The notes under the pieces: model-generated
Databases searched by the model: none
The model's input: only the letters and a program-made list of their open reading frames with translations
What the model was told of the DNA's origin: nothing
NCBI GenBank assembly: GCA_013400975.1
Contig: WBMZ01006395.1
Coordinates: 77,208 to 141,207, forward strand
Source: Atrichornis clamosus
Taxonomy: Eukaryota > Chordata > Aves > Passeriformes > Menuridae
Direction of reading: 5' to 3'
Length of the DNA: 64,000 bases
Part shown: one piece after another, positions 50,009 through 62,479 of the stretch
Layout of the letters: every line of letters starts with the position of its first letter
Position numbering within the stretch: position 1 is the first letter of the stretch
Program-made: the position numbers and the translations under genes

Positions 50009-53000
50009 GTTATATCCTTGAGAAATAATTACTTTTAATCAAGGCTTTTTCTGAAACAAATAAACAGACACAGAAGCAAACAGAAACCCCAAAAGGGAAA
50101 CCATAGTCTGAGTCACGGTGTGGAAAATTTTGGCCCTAACTCCTACAATCTGGTAAAGGTGTCAGCAACTGAAGATCTTGTGGGAAGCAATGGCCATGCT
50201 CAGTTGGGCAATGAACCTTGAGTCACCTATAATTAGGCAAGGAAACGAATGTACCGGAAACTATACAAACAAGCTATTAATAGCTACTTTGTTTTCACCA
50301 CCCTACAGCTGGCAGTTGGGGCTGGACTGGCCTCAGAGTTGTGCTGAGGATGCTCTGGCATAAGGGCTGGCTCTGCTTCATCCCACTTGCCCTGGAAAGG
50401 GCTCAGGACTGTGCCTGGTAATAGGGGGATTCGTGTGTGCAGGAGATTTACAGGTGGCTGCTGACTTGTATCGCAGTGGGCAGTGTTCGGCTTCCTTGGC
50501 TGTGAAAAGCGGGAGAGACCAGTGCTCTTTTGGTACTGGAGGGTGCCCTCAATGTTAGAATATAAATGCTCAAGGAAAATGACTCATTCATGTGTTTTGC
50601 AGCAGTGTGTTTCGTCACCTTGTTACTGCAATGTCTGGGAGGTATGGGCTTGAGTGGGAGTCCTGGAAAAGGGACTGTTAGGTTAAATCCTGGAGGTTTA
50701 GGTTCAGACAGCCTCTGCAGAATATTGGAGCACTGGCTCTTCCATGAATATCTGTTTCTAGAAAAAACTAGAAATTTCTCTAGTCTTTGTCTTGCTTAGT
50801 CAGAATTCACTGGTTTTGGCTACTGTTTCAATATTTAGTTGAAAAGAAAGCAAATTTCCCAGTCTGATTGGCAAAAGGAAGCTTCTTTGATAGATACATG
50901 TTGCATGGCCAGATCTTGTAAAGTAAAGCATTTAAGAATTAGTTTGGAATCATGCTGTGCGTGGTGTCAGCTTTCTGTCTGTGGGGAGTTCACAGAGCGC
51001 AGCCTTGTATTTAGCATACTGTGTCTGTTGAAGCACCCTATAGTTTCCAGGATGCTTTCTGAGGTATTTAGATTTATTTCAATGTTTACAATGTATTTGT
51101 TGTTCATTAAACCTATTTACCCAGGCTAACCCAACACGAAAGAAATTATCTTGTTTACAGTGGAACATTGACAAAAATACATGCAGGAAAGATAGACAAA
51201 CACACATAAACCTGGATTGCTGAGTGGAACATTGATTTGCTGCCATTTCCAGTTTTTCTCATTAGAACTTATTTTATTTGAACATAACACGGTACCCCAT
51301 GTAAATGTGAAATTGTTAATCTTATTACTATACAGAAAACAAATTAATTATTATGCATGATATTGGAAATGGGTTGTTATGTTGGCATTGGGAAAATTAG
51401 AAAAATACACTAATTACTTCAAATTATATCTGATATACATGTACAACTCTGTTTTTAAAATCATTTGCAATATTCAGATAGCAAATATAGCGAGTAGAAA
51501 AGTCCTAAATTTTTTTCTGTGTGGTTTTAAAATTTCAGGCCTCCATCCTGAAGGTTGGATTAAAGACTGCAGTATACAGTTATACTTTTATATTTTAAAA
51601 CAGTGATATTGAACTGGAGCAAATGAAGTTGTTAGATTGAATTTCAACCAGCTGCAAGGCAGGATTCACTATGTTCATATAATTAATTAGTATGAGAGCC
51701 GGGCGGCTTACCTGTACATGACAATGATCTGCATTTCAGGTCTGCTCTCTCACCATGACTGCTTCTTAGGAACTCTTGGATGGGTGGAGAAAGCCAGCTA
51801 GTGATATTCTTTTGAAAAAAAACCCCAACTCCACAATATTAGGAGCAGGAGCAGTGTGTCTGTAAGGTGTCTTTAGTGGAGAAGTTTGCATGGCTGCTAG
51901 GGTGCCAGGGAGTCAGGCTGTGGCTGAGACCTCTAGATCCCCTGGTACTGATGACCTTTGCTTGTTAGTGTGGGTTTGAGGAGGGTTGGGAGGAAAGGGG
52001 GATCAAGCTCTCCCACTTGTATTCTGTCTCTCTGGAGCATGTAATGTCCTTGCTGGTGAGGTGATGACAGTGCAGCAGGTGGGTGGTGTCTAATCTCCTC
52101 ACCTTGATGTAGGCAGTGCCAATCTGGGGGCACTGATGCAGGGGACAGTCACGGGCAGGCTGGGCTCACTCTGTCCTTTAGGATGCCTGTGCTCCTTCCT
52201 GAAGGCCCTTGTCATGGCAGTCATTGAAACCCCTGAAATGCCTAAGTCTCACTCCTACAGATAAGGCAGTAGAGAGAACCCTCAGCAGTGAGGGGTATTA
52301 AGTCACCAGCCACAGGATTTCAATGTAGTTATCAAAAGTCAGTTTTTGCTTTTAACACGGAGCCCCCTTATTCGCTCTGAGCTTTGCATGCCCAGAAACT
52401 GCCTCTTGCATCTTGTCCTCTGCAGCCGGGCCAGTGTGAAATGCCTTGCTCTCTCCAGGGAGAGCTGGCAGCGGAGGAGTCTCACAGGAACACAGGTGGC
52501 AGAGCTTTTAGCAAAAAGTGTGTCAAAATTTGACACAAAAGTGTGAAGAGCAGTGGAGGGTTTCTAATCTTTGCCTTGCTCATCACTCAGTTAGCCCAGG
52601 AGTCTTTTTGTCCTGATGACATAGACCTGGCAGATCTTAGCACCCAACCCTGTCCTCCACCCCAAATGCCCACCAACACTCTCTTCCATGCCAGAGCCTG
52701 TTTCCCAGACAGAATCCTTTTTTCTCCCTGTAATTTCCCTCACTGTCCGTCTGGTACTACCATACTTCTCTTCTCAGGCTGGGACAGACCTTCCTTTGAA
52801 GAGTGCCACTGTGGTAGCTTGCCTGTTGTCTTCCCTGCTGGGTCAGACAGTGAGACAGAGAGATGGGGAAACACCCACTGATCACCCATGCCAAGCTGCT
52901 CAGCACAGACCCAGCTGGGCTCACAGGCCTCCTGAGCAGACCAGGACACCTTCCTTTACCAAGATGACAAGTGGCTCTTGTCCTGTGCTGTGGGTGAGGT

Positions 53001-53586
53001 TAGACCTGTGGTATATTTGTGTGATTTCTTTGGAAACTCCTAGAGGCAGGGAGGGGAAGAGAGAAAGGCAGCCCTATCGAAGAGCAAGATCTTTGTCACA
53101 TGTTGGGTTTTCAGAGGGGTCTTCCAGCCGGGCAACTGGCACTGTCCTTTGGGAAACAAGTGTTTAATGACACCCAATATGCCTTGCTGCAAAACTTCTG
53201 AAAAACTCCCCCAAATAGGTTGCAATACTCAAAATAATGCATGTCACACAGGGCAAGAAATAGAGACAAAACTAAAATAGCAGCACTAATGAGCAAAGTA
53301 AATATCAGAGCAGAGCTGTAAAAGCAATGAGGAAATTCCCCTAAACAATGTTTTGTTCTGCTTTAGTGATGCTAAATATGTCTTCACAGTCTCTCTCATG
53401 CCATGAGGCTGCCATGAGCCACGGGGATAGGAGCACACCTGAGCATTCAGAGGACACTCTTTCATCCCTGGAGCCACAGCTCAAAAAAATCTCTGCGACT
53501 GAGAAAGAGAGGTGCTGGAAATTAGGCATTTTCTTTCACTTTGAGCAGCTGAGTGGGCAGTGAAACACTACTTCCCAAGGAACATC

Positions 53587-53905
53587 GTGGAATCTTAAGA
53601 CAGTTTTGGTTGGGAGTGACCTTAAAAACCATCCAGTTCCAGCCCCTACCATAGACAGGGTCACCTTCCAGTAGATTAGGTTGCTCCAAGCCCCATTCAA
53701 CCTGACCTTGAACACTCTGAGGTCTGGGGCAGCCACAGCTTTTTTGGGTAACTTGAGGCCAGGGCCAGGGCCTCACCACCCTCACAGGGAAGAATTTCTT
53801 CCTAGTATTCCATCTAAGCCTGTCCTCTGACAATGCGAACCCATTTCCCCTTGTCCTGTTATTACCAGGCCCTTGTCTAAAGTGCCTCTCCAGCTCAGTT
53901 CAGTA
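53587..53905 (-). mobile_element. CR1 LINE 3' fragment
   Basis: TCGTGGAATCTTAAGACAGTTTTGGTTGGGAGTGACCTTAAAAACCATCC is followed by TAGGTTGCTCCAAGCCCC, GACCTTGAACACTC, GGGGCAGCCACAGC, GAATTTCTTCCTAGTATTCC, CCCCTTGTCCTG and CCTCTCCAGCTC. It is about 320 bp of CR1 3' end in reverse orientation. Confidence 0.92.
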
Positions 53906-56900
53906 TTCTTTCCTGCACAACATATCATGAAGCAAATGGCTTTTCATGGTGGTTATAGCTATATATTGAGCAAACAGGATAAGTGTCATCAAAGCACTCC
54001 TTTTAAATATTCTTCTTATTGATTTCAAAATTTGCCTAAAAAAGGGTTTCAATTACAAGACAACGTTTTTATATTTCACACTTGGTAATTTTCTTACAGC
54101 TGTTTAATTGGAGGTATGCAGAATTTGGAGTTAATGAAACAGATTTCTGCATTGTTCTTAAGGTCCCCTAGCTAACGACCATTTGCAGTGTGATGATAAA
54201 GAGCAGAGCTCTTTGTGATCTCCTCCAAACACAGCCCCCACCCCTGCAGAATCAGAGTGAATGCAAATAAAGAAAGATAAATTATACCAAAAATACCTAA
54301 GGATAAGAGAAGAACAATCTCATGCTGTAATTATTCTGAAAGAAACACAAGGACTGAAAACACCTCGACCTGATGGTGTAAGTAACAGGACCAGTAAGAG
54401 TGACTCACAACCTGTGCACCCTGCACACACCATCCTCTTGCAGGCCCTTTGTGGGATGAATTGCACAGAGGAATCCAATGTGTAATTCCATGCACATGTT
54501 GTCCCCGTGTTCACGTGTGTGGCGTGGGGGAGCAGACGCACTGTGTGCCATGGGAGGGGTGGGGCTCCCAGCTTTGTAAGCAGTGGAGGTGAAGACATGA
54601 GAGATGTCATGATGGAGCAGGATTTGGTCCCTCTGGAAGTCGTTGCTACCCCTTTGGACATTCTTCAAGGCCCAGAGGATTGAAATTGTGCCCAGGAGCA
54701 TTTCCAGGCTTTGTGCTTTGTTTTATTGCATAGTAGTGTGTGAAAGGCTAATAGCTTTGGAGCAGGTGAGATAAATGCTGCAGAAGCAAAAAAGGGGAGT
54801 TAATTCTTGACATAAAAATGCAAGAAACCTTCATGACCTTTTAAAGTAAATTAACTGATAAAGTACAAAAAACAAATTGGGTGCTACTTTCCTTTTTTAA
54901 TGGTTTTTTTCTCAGTTTGGTGTTAGGTAGAGCAGTGCCCTGCCATGCAGTGCTGTGCAATAGAACAGTCCAGCGGGCAAGCAGCAGCTTTCAACAGGGA
55001 TAGGAGAGGACCAGCATGGAGGAGGGATCTGGCCCAGACTGTGAGTACCCTGGCAGAATGCAATACAGAAGAAATGGTCCCCAGAAACATCGTGGTGCTG
55101 AGCAGAAGTAGTGTTGCAGTGAAAAAGGTTGCCAGGCTGGCACTGACTGGCCATTGCAGAGTCGCCTTGATGATGATGCAATTCACAGGGCCTGCCCCAC
55201 TGTCGTGGTTTGGCCTTTTGCACTTTGTCAGAGACCATTTTCTCTGGCTCCGAGAATGATGTAGTGATGGAAAGCCTGAGCATCACTACCAGAATGCATG
55301 ACCTCCGTGCATGCCCAGCCATCATTTGCTCCTTCGTGGCATCTGAGTGAGCCCGGCTGCAGGTGCTGTGTGGGAAAGTCCCTGGCTGCCCCTGTGAGCT
55401 GCTCTGCCACCGCCCTGCACAACATGTCACTGATGTCAGACATCCCTTCCCAGACATCCCTGCACCACCTTTCCAGTCCTGATCCCTAGCCACATGGCCC
55501 CATACTGTCCCTTCCATCCACATCCCTCTTCAGCAGCACCTGTGCTCATGTGCCAGTTGAGGGAGATATCATGTATTACAGCCTCCTGTCTAACGGATAT
55601 TTGATTGTCCACAGTAGCAAGAGAAACACCCTGGTTACTCCTAGTGCTGGTTCACATTATGAAAATCTAACAAATTGCTGTTGGGAAGTCTTTACTGCCC
55701 CAGCTCCTCATCACAAAACCCATTTTAGAGATGAATCCAGGACCCCAGAGCATGCATCCCTCCTCATGCAGCTCAAACCCTCCCCAGACCATGTGTCTAA
55801 TGGAGATTCTACCCAGGGCTGTTGTGAATGAGAAACTTACTGGGCTGTAGCATTGTGGCCTGGGGCTTGAAAATTTACAAATATTTCCATCCCTCTTTTA
55901 TGAACTTCTTTGAATATCTGCTGTGGACATCTAGCACTTGATGCACAAAGGCCCTGGTGACCAGCATGATAAAATGCATATCTACACATTCTTGCATCTA
56001 CTGGCACGGTTCCTAAAACCATGGATGGAAACCTTTCTCCAAGCCACTGAAAGGTAATGGTTAAAACACCTATCTAAAGCACCTGATATGAGGTATCTGG
56101 TAAATATTTGAGCAGAAATTTGAAATCTCTTTGGAAGCAAAATATGTTAGGATGAAAAATCCTTTGGGAGCTGGGATTTCCAGTGGCATCTATCTGTGTA
56201 CGTGGTAGCATGTCAACAAAGAGATGTGCTTACTTAACAATCAACCATTGATTAGCTAAGGAGGATCAGGAAAATATTGTACTGTGTTTCTGTAGGCATT
56301 AAACACCTTATCTGGAGAGATTCTGGACCATGTTGGACTCTGATGCTACCTAGTTTCTGATCTTCCCTTTTTATTTGATTAGAGTTAAATATGTGTTTGG
56401 AGGCTGTTGACCCACTATCCTTTTTTTTATAATAATCAGAGGAGTATCAGTTTCATAACAGGAAACCTAATCTAGGAAAGATTACAGCTAATACCCTATG
56501 TATGTCTGCTTTTGAGCCACAAAAAAGCCTTAGATTCTTTAACATCCTGTCTTCTGCTTACACTTTCTGAACACTTCTATGTCTAGCAATGGGCTCACTT
56601 AATCCACTGTATTTTCCTCTTTGCTGGCAATTTTTGGAAATAGACTATTCAGTGATTTAACTTCTTGTCTTACAGTCTACCTCTTCTCCCAGTAATCCTC
56701 AAAGCAAAGGAACCAATCTGACCTTTTTCAATGTTTTAATAGCAGCAAACATGAAAGTTACAGCATGGGATGAACTTGGGGTGAAATTTCTGTTCTTGAA
56801 TTTCTCAAGAGAGACTGGAAAAGCAATCATTTTATAGTGGAATCAACTATTTCCAGCTAAAGCCCAAATTAAAAAACTCAAACCCAACTAATTCTGGGTT

Positions 56901-59196
56901 TGTTTACTTTGCAGCATAGTCACAATGAGCCCTTCCTCTGAAAACATTCATGGGAGGATGCATTCAGACTGAGGGAATTGAGGCTTGCAACTGAGCAAGC
57001 TGTACTTCAGCCTGCTGCCAGATTCTCTGTTGTGCTTGATGCAGAAGTGTGGTGGCAACCTGCCCCTTAGGGCTTCTCACTTGCTGGGCATTGGGGGCCA
57101 TTGTTAAAGTCCAAGTGCAGTGACAAAGCGTGGACTTCAAAGTTGTTGTTTCGGGAGGTCCCTTGCCTACAGCTGCAAAAATCCGTGTGCAAAAATGCTC
57201 TGTGCTCTGCCCAGACCTCTGTGATCCCCAGGCACTTCACAAAACCTTCCGTCTAACACAGGGATCAGCAACCTGTCCCTTCTCCCCCGTTCCTCTGCCC
57301 TGACCACTCTGCATCCCCAGACACTCCAGAGGACCTCAGGGTGTCTCTTCTGCTGTGCATTCTGGTCACACAAGCAGTGGTCATCCTGCTGCTCCCACTG
57401 CACCCGAACAAGAACTTTTCCTCCTGGGGAGCTGCTGAGATGCCCCACGGGCCGCAGGGCTCCGCTCTGCTGCAGATGGTGCCTTGCGTTACGCTCTTTC
57501 GCTGAGTTTGAATGAGAAGCCGGTGTGCAGAGGCCGGGGAAGCCCGAGCTCGGCCACCCTGCTGCGCTCCCAGAAGGCCAGGCCCTTACTCTGCCACGTC
57601 ACTGCAGTAATATCAGAGGATACAATGGGGTTTCTCACAGAGCTCTCAGGAAGAGGTAGAAGGCAGCATCTAGTGTGGCTTGGCCTCCCTTGGACCCTGG
57701 CTCATTTACAGCTGTTTATGTAAGCATGTGGCCAGGCAGAAGGTTCTGCAAAGTTGGCGTTTAAACTATGTCTTTTTAAGTATCAAAGTAACCACACTCG
57801 AGATCAGTGAAAGTGACCAAGAGAGGGGATTGGAGCATTTATTGTGGCCCCGAGTCCTTTCACACTAGGCTGACAAAATAGGTTGGGCTATTCATTGCTG
57901 TGATAAACTAGACTAGTCTTCTGCTTTGACACAGGTTTATATCCAAAACCAGGCAGGCCGCAATCAGTGTGGTTGTGGACTGGAGAAAAAAAGTCATTGG
58001 GGCCAGCAAGGGGAGCAGCCCTCAGTGCCAGAGAGAGACCTACCTCTGGGTAGGTGTTTTAGAATAGTATTTCACCCAGCCATGGCGCTGGCAGTGACTC
58101 TGTGGAATACAACTGAGAAAGACCCCTGGGAATATACTGACAATGATGCCCGGCAACCAGCAGCATGTCTGAGACAGAAGTTAGAGGTAGGTGGGGGGAA
58201 AGAAAAATAATAAATATTGGCTGAAAAAGAGAAGCCTCTCAGCATTTCCCGCCCTCCTCTCACTGTCTAAAAAAACCCCCATACTGCTTTTGTCCACTGT
58301 GCCACCTTGGCTCTGGCCTTTCTCCTGTACTGACCAGGCACGACAGGGGGATGGAGTGCTGGCAGGACGGTCAGCATCTCCCTGCATTCATCTCTAGCTG
58401 TAAGATCATCGTCTGGGGGAAGAGCGCACCTCCTCCGTGTGGACCAGTGCTGAAAGGATTCCTCCAATCCCTGCTCTTCTCTTTCGAACCTCTTTTCCTG
58501 ATGGCTTCCCCATGCACAGCTCTCTAAAGATCACTGAGGACAGTAGATAGTAGAACATGCTACCTAACTGCTCTCAACTTTACAGGATTGCTGACCTATC
58601 ACCCTTGACACTGCTTCAGTCTAATTAGCATCCCTATCTCAGAGTTGACTTTTATCTCTGGGAACACACTGGGCCAGGATCACTGCTAGATCTCTTTTGC
58701 TTTGAATTTGGAAAAACAGACATCCGAGGAAAGAGAATGTAGTGTTGCAGAGAAGCATCGACTATTTCCAAAACAGTAACAACCTCTGCCACATCTCCCT
58801 CACCTCCTGTCCTCCCCGCCCTCCCCCCTTTAATGCTGCCCAAACTGAGGCAGCCTTTGTAGAATTTGTAGCAGCTCTTCCCCTCTCCCGTGCTTTGTGT
58901 CCATGTGTTTTACAGAAAAGTGAGAAAGTGCAGATAACTGTAAAGGTGGTGCGAGGCTTTGGGTGCTCCCTGCAACCTTATACCCCTCCACCCCCCTCAA
59001 AACCTCGGGAGAGGAGACAGCCCCAGGAGCAGCACAGGCTGGTACCTGGGAAAGCAAGGCACTCTGCTCCATCTGCTCCAGATGTTGTTGGCTGACAGGT
59101 TAGGCCAAGTCCTGTGCAGCCTCGGGTGTTGCAGGACGAATGTGAGTGTCGTGGGGTAGGAGGGCAACCCTTCACATCCTAATGTTATACATCAGG

Positions 59197-59205
59197 TATA
59201 AAAGG
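59197..59205 (+). promoter_or_regulatory. TATA-box word upstream of PAX5
   Basis: TATAAAAGG is a full consensus TATA box in PAX5 orientation, 2.9 kb upstream of the PAX5 start codon and just before the CpG-rich domain. Whether it drives any transcript is unknown. An AATAAA with GT-rich DNA behind it lies about 0.9 kb downstream. Confidence 0.25.
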
Positions 59206-59910
59206 ACAAAAGGTTGGCCTGGGTGCATGATCTTCTCCTGGCTTCAGTGAGGGCAGGGAACAACAGCTGTCCTCAGAAAACTCCAAACCCAGATTTCTAC
59301 TGGGCCACATTTTCTTCTTCTCCCTCTCATTTTACCCTCCATGTACAGAAAGCACACCATCACTCCAAAACGTGGTCCAGGACGTATCAAGGCCGGGGGC
59401 CCTCGGCTGTGGCCATAGTGTTGCGGTGGGCTGGCCCTGAGCCCGCCATGCCCGGGGATTTCTGCCATGGCACGACTCTGTGCCCCCTCAGATGCTGCTC
59501 TGGAGAGAGCCAGAGGCGTTTTCCAGGGACCTTCCTGGGGGGATCCTGGCTGCTCCCAGCCCTGCCGGCCCCCGAGGCACTGCCCTTGCGTGGGGACAGC
59601 AGTGGCTTCTTCTGGGCGTCCGTGAGGCGCAGGTTCTCGCACCGGGCCTTAAATCCCAGCCCCGGTCACGGCACCGCGGGGGTCGGTGCTAGTACGCGGC
59701 GGGGTCCCGCAGCCGCACCCCGGGAGGCACCGAACGGAGAGCAGAGCAGGTCCCAACACTCCCCCGTTGGCAGGGGGCGAGGAGGATCGCTCCCCGCCGG
59801 AGCCCCCGCGTTGTTTTCGTTAGCGCGGCAACGGGGATGGCCGAACAGAATTGGGGGGAGCCGGCGCGGCTCCGGGACGTGGTACCGTGCCCGGGGGCGG
59901 CTCCCACTCC

Positions 59911-59956
59911 CGCACCCCGCAAAGCTGCGCACCCCGCAGAGCTGCGCACCCCGCGG
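59911..59956 (+). repeat. 17-bp tandem repeat, about 2.7 copies
   Basis: The unit CGCACCCCGCARAGCTG begins at 59911, 59928 and 59945, the last copy incomplete. It lies in the GC-rich upstream region of PAX5. Confidence 0.8.
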
Positions 59957-61230
59957 GCCCACGCAGGTCGGTGCCCGCACGTCCGCGCAGCCACGGCCGC
60001 TCTGGTACACGCGTGGGGCCTGACCGCCCCCCGCTGGCCCCTCCGCCGCCTCCCTATACTCTATTTCAGGGCAGGTCGAGCGGCGGGAGGGGAGGCGGGA
60101 GCCCCGCGGCCTGTTTTTAGCACAATAAAGTGTTTTTCGTTCCTTTCCCAGGATGAGGTCAGAGGAGCGCTCCCGGGCTGCTCGCGTTACCGAGGTCGGC
60201 TCGGCAGGGAGAGGCGAGGCGAGGTGGGCGCCTGAAGGGACGAGACAGGACGGGGTGTCTGCCGTGCATTTGGGCCGCTTCTGTGGGGATGCCTCACCCA
60301 GGCAAGGACCCCCTACACCGGAGCGGCGGGTCGCGTTTCAGGGCGAGTCGGAGGAAAGCTCCGGCGCGGCAATTTCTGTGTAAGAAAATGAGAGTGAAGA
60401 GAGGTTGGTGGGGAGGGAAGCAAAAGGGAGAGAGGTCGTACTCGGCCTCGCTTCCGGAGCCGGGCGGACGGGGGTCCCGTAGGGCCCGGCCCGGCACAGT
60501 CGTAGAGCCCCCGGGGCCGCCGGTCTTCGAATGAGTCTGCGTCCGAGGCGGAGGGATGGCCGGGAGGGAAAAGATACAGTTTGGAAACAGAGTTGTGTCC
60601 GTGTTAGCTCGCGGTGGGAGCCGGAGTGGCGGGGATGTCGGGTCTGCGCCGGGCTAGGCGGCCGAGAGAAAGCCCCTTCGTCGGCCTCGCCTCCCCAAAC
60701 CCGTCACGTCCCCCATACCGGCAGGACGCACCCCGAGCGCGGCTCCCCGGGTCGCTCCGCTCACGGGCAGCGGAGATGTCCCCCACTCCCAAATCCCGCT
60801 TTCCTCACTTCCTCGATACCGGCGCGGCCGTAGCCGTGGGGCGGAGGGTGAAGATCGGGGAGGGGAGCAGAACAGAGTAGAGCCCACCTGCGACCCCGCC
60901 AGCGGATCGGTTCCGTGTCTGGGCGGGTTCCGCGGGAGACGGGTCGCGGGCCGTAAGTGTGAGCGGGTGGGAGTCGGTACGTGACTGCAGGAGCCGGTGG
61001 GCGCGGGGAGCGGGACCGCCCGCCAGGCCCGGAGCCGAAATTTGTTTTGGCCTTTGTGAAGGGCGGTTATCTTTTTGCCCCGCTCCTCGATATGCTGAAA
61101 AATAAACCTGGGAGTAGTCGAAGCCTCGTGATTTTTCCCCTTTCCCTTTCCCCACCCTCACACGCGGCCATGGGTCTGCATCCGCCGCGCGAATGGGAGG
61201 TACGGGGGGAAGGGGGCCCGGGTGAATCCC

Positions 61231-61240
61231 TCCCGGGGGA
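61231..61240. promoter_or_regulatory. PAX5: EBF-type site upstream of PAX5
   Basis: TCCCGGGGGA fits the EBF1 consensus TCCCNNGGGA and lies about 860 bp upstream of the PAX5 start codon. EBF1 activates Pax5 in mammals. Factor binding here is inference. Confidence 0.35.
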
Positions 61241-61609
61241 AAAAGGCCTGCCCAGGTCCCCCGCGCCTCTACCGGGCCGCTGTTCTCCTGTCCACGCCGC
61301 GGCCCAGGAGCTGTCCCTCGTTGAGGGGAGCAAGGCAGGAAAGGGCAGGGCAGGGCCGGAGGGATGCAGGCGCGGGGGTCTCTCCGCCACCCCCCAGGCT
61401 CCCGCAGGCGGGTCCCTGTCCCGCCCCTGCAGCGACCCGGCCCGGAGGGGAGTGCGGCTCCGGGGGCGGCAGCGTCACCCCCAGCCCGGGAAGGGGAAGT
61501 CGGTCTGCTGAAAAGTTGGTGACGGGCTGAGGCAGAGGAGGCAGAGCGGGCAGGTGCCGCCGCCGCTGCCGGGGCGGCGGAGCGCTCGAGGGGCGGCCGA
61601 TTGAGAGCA

Positions 61610-61860
61610 AACTTTAATTCCGCTACAGCACATGTCAGAGTTTTCCTGGGTTTTGGCTGCGTCTGGGGACATCTTGTGATGTTTTAGAGAACAGGACATG
61701 ATCTCACATGGCGAGGAGCTCTTTAGTTTCTTAATCATTTCACGGTTCCTTCAGAGGCTTTTTTCCACCTAAAACGTTTAGTTTCAGCTCAGTGATCAGC
61801 TGCAAAAGCTCGGCGGGGAGCGGAAGAGTTGAATTATTCCAACCTGAGAGAGCCCCTCAA
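61610..61860 (+). promoter_or_regulatory. PAX5: Likely PAX5 exon 1A core-promoter/leader region
   Basis: A 250-bp stretch of balanced composition (TTTAATTCC, TTTAGTTTCTTAATCATTTC, CTAAAACGTTTAG) interrupts the CpG island directly upstream of the PAX5 leader. No canonical TATAAA is present; CTAAAACG near 61769 is a weak candidate. No ATG occurs from 61711 to the PAX5 start codon, which fits an uninterrupted leader if transcription starts in this region. The start site itself cannot be placed. Confidence 0.4.
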
Positions 61861-62038
61861 AAAAAAAAAAAAAAAGGGAAGGGAAAAAAGGAGAAAATAA
61901 AGAAGGAAGAAGAAAAGAAAATAAAGAGAAAAGAGAAGAAAAGAAAAAAACGAGAAAGGAGGAAAGAAAAACGGAAAATACAAGAAAAGAGAAGAGAACA
62001 CAAAACAATAAACAGGGAAAAAGAGGAAAAGGAAGAGG
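61856..62038 (+). repeat. PAX5: Polypurine (A/G) tract in the presumed PAX5 leader
   Basis: From 61861 to 62038 only 11 of 178 bases are pyrimidines. It begins with an A run and continues as irregular GAAAAGAAA words. It ends 60 bp before the PAX5 start codon, so it is probably transcribed as an A-rich 5' UTR. Long purine-pyrimidine asymmetry can favour triplex or R-loop structure. Confidence 0.8.
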
Positions 62039-62098
62039 TTGCAATACGACGTGGAAACTTTTCCTTCCTTCCGTTTCCCTAAGTCCTGAAGTGCCGGG

Positions 62099-62144
62099 AT
62101 GGAGCTGGAGAAAACCTACGCGACACCTCGAGCCGGCCGCACAG
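62099..62144 (+). CDS. PAX5: PAX5 exon 1A coding part (residues 1-15 plus one base)
   Basis: PAX5 (BSAP) is a paired-domain transcription factor that commits cells to the B lineage and patterns the midbrain-hindbrain boundary. The exon reads MELEKTYATPRAGRT and ends with a lone G before GTGGGA, a good splice donor. The human exon 1A protein start (MDLEKNYPTPRTSRTG) has the same length, keeps LEK, Y, TPR and RTG, and ends at the same phase, where exon 2 starts the paired domain. The ATG context GGGATGG is strong (G at -3 and +4). The opposite-strand ZCCHC7 gene 25 kb away supports the locus. All later exons, including the paired domain, are outside the window. The alternative exon 1B (MEIHCKHDP-type start) was not found here. 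Confidence 0.88.
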
Positions 62145-62479
62145 GTGGGACTCGGGCCAGGGGCCGCGGGGAACCCGGTGACTTCGCGGACAAGGGGGGT
62201 GCCGGCGTGAGCGGGGCGCGGGGCAGAACCTGGCGCGGCGGGACCAAATCCCCGCGGGGCCGTCGGGGCGGCGCGGCGGGATGCCGAGATCTCCGAATTC
62301 CGTGGAGAGAGCGCCCTGGTGTCCGCCTGCCCCGCGGCTGGGGCCAAGTGGGCAGTAAGACCGGGACCGGGGATTGGCGAGAGGCCGCGGGAACCCCGTC
62401 CCGGCGTCCCTGCGGGGAGCGCGGCGGCAGCGAGGGCGGTGGCGGGCGCGGCGGCGGCCTGGCGGCTCGGTGGCGGAAT

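Larger units (their letters stand above)
37450..59400. other. ZCCHC7-PAX5 intergenic interval
   Basis: About 22 kb lies between the two divergent promoters. It contains CR1 copies near 37.6, 40.5, 49.3, 49.9 and 53.6 kb, one solo LTR, and a separate CpG-rich patch at 41.0-41.6 kb. The rest (42-49, 50-53.5 and 54-59 kb) shows no recognised gene, conserved protein segment or RNA gene. Open frames in it are short or compositionally random. Both edges are approximate. Confidence 0.7.

Noticed and set aside
54912..55523. Minus-strand open frame of 203 codons
   Set aside because: No recognisable similarity and no splice or promoter context. A TGTCGTGGTTTGG word at about 55201 hints at an old LTR scrap, but no matching end was found.
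59214..60023. Open frame of 269 codons just after the TATA word
   Set aside because: Its first ATG is too close to the TATA box to lie downstream of a start site. No similarity, and base composition explains the length.
61792..62082. Lys/Glu-rich frame of 96 codons before PAX5
   Set aside because: It opens with GTG, not ATG, and is only the polypurine tract translated.
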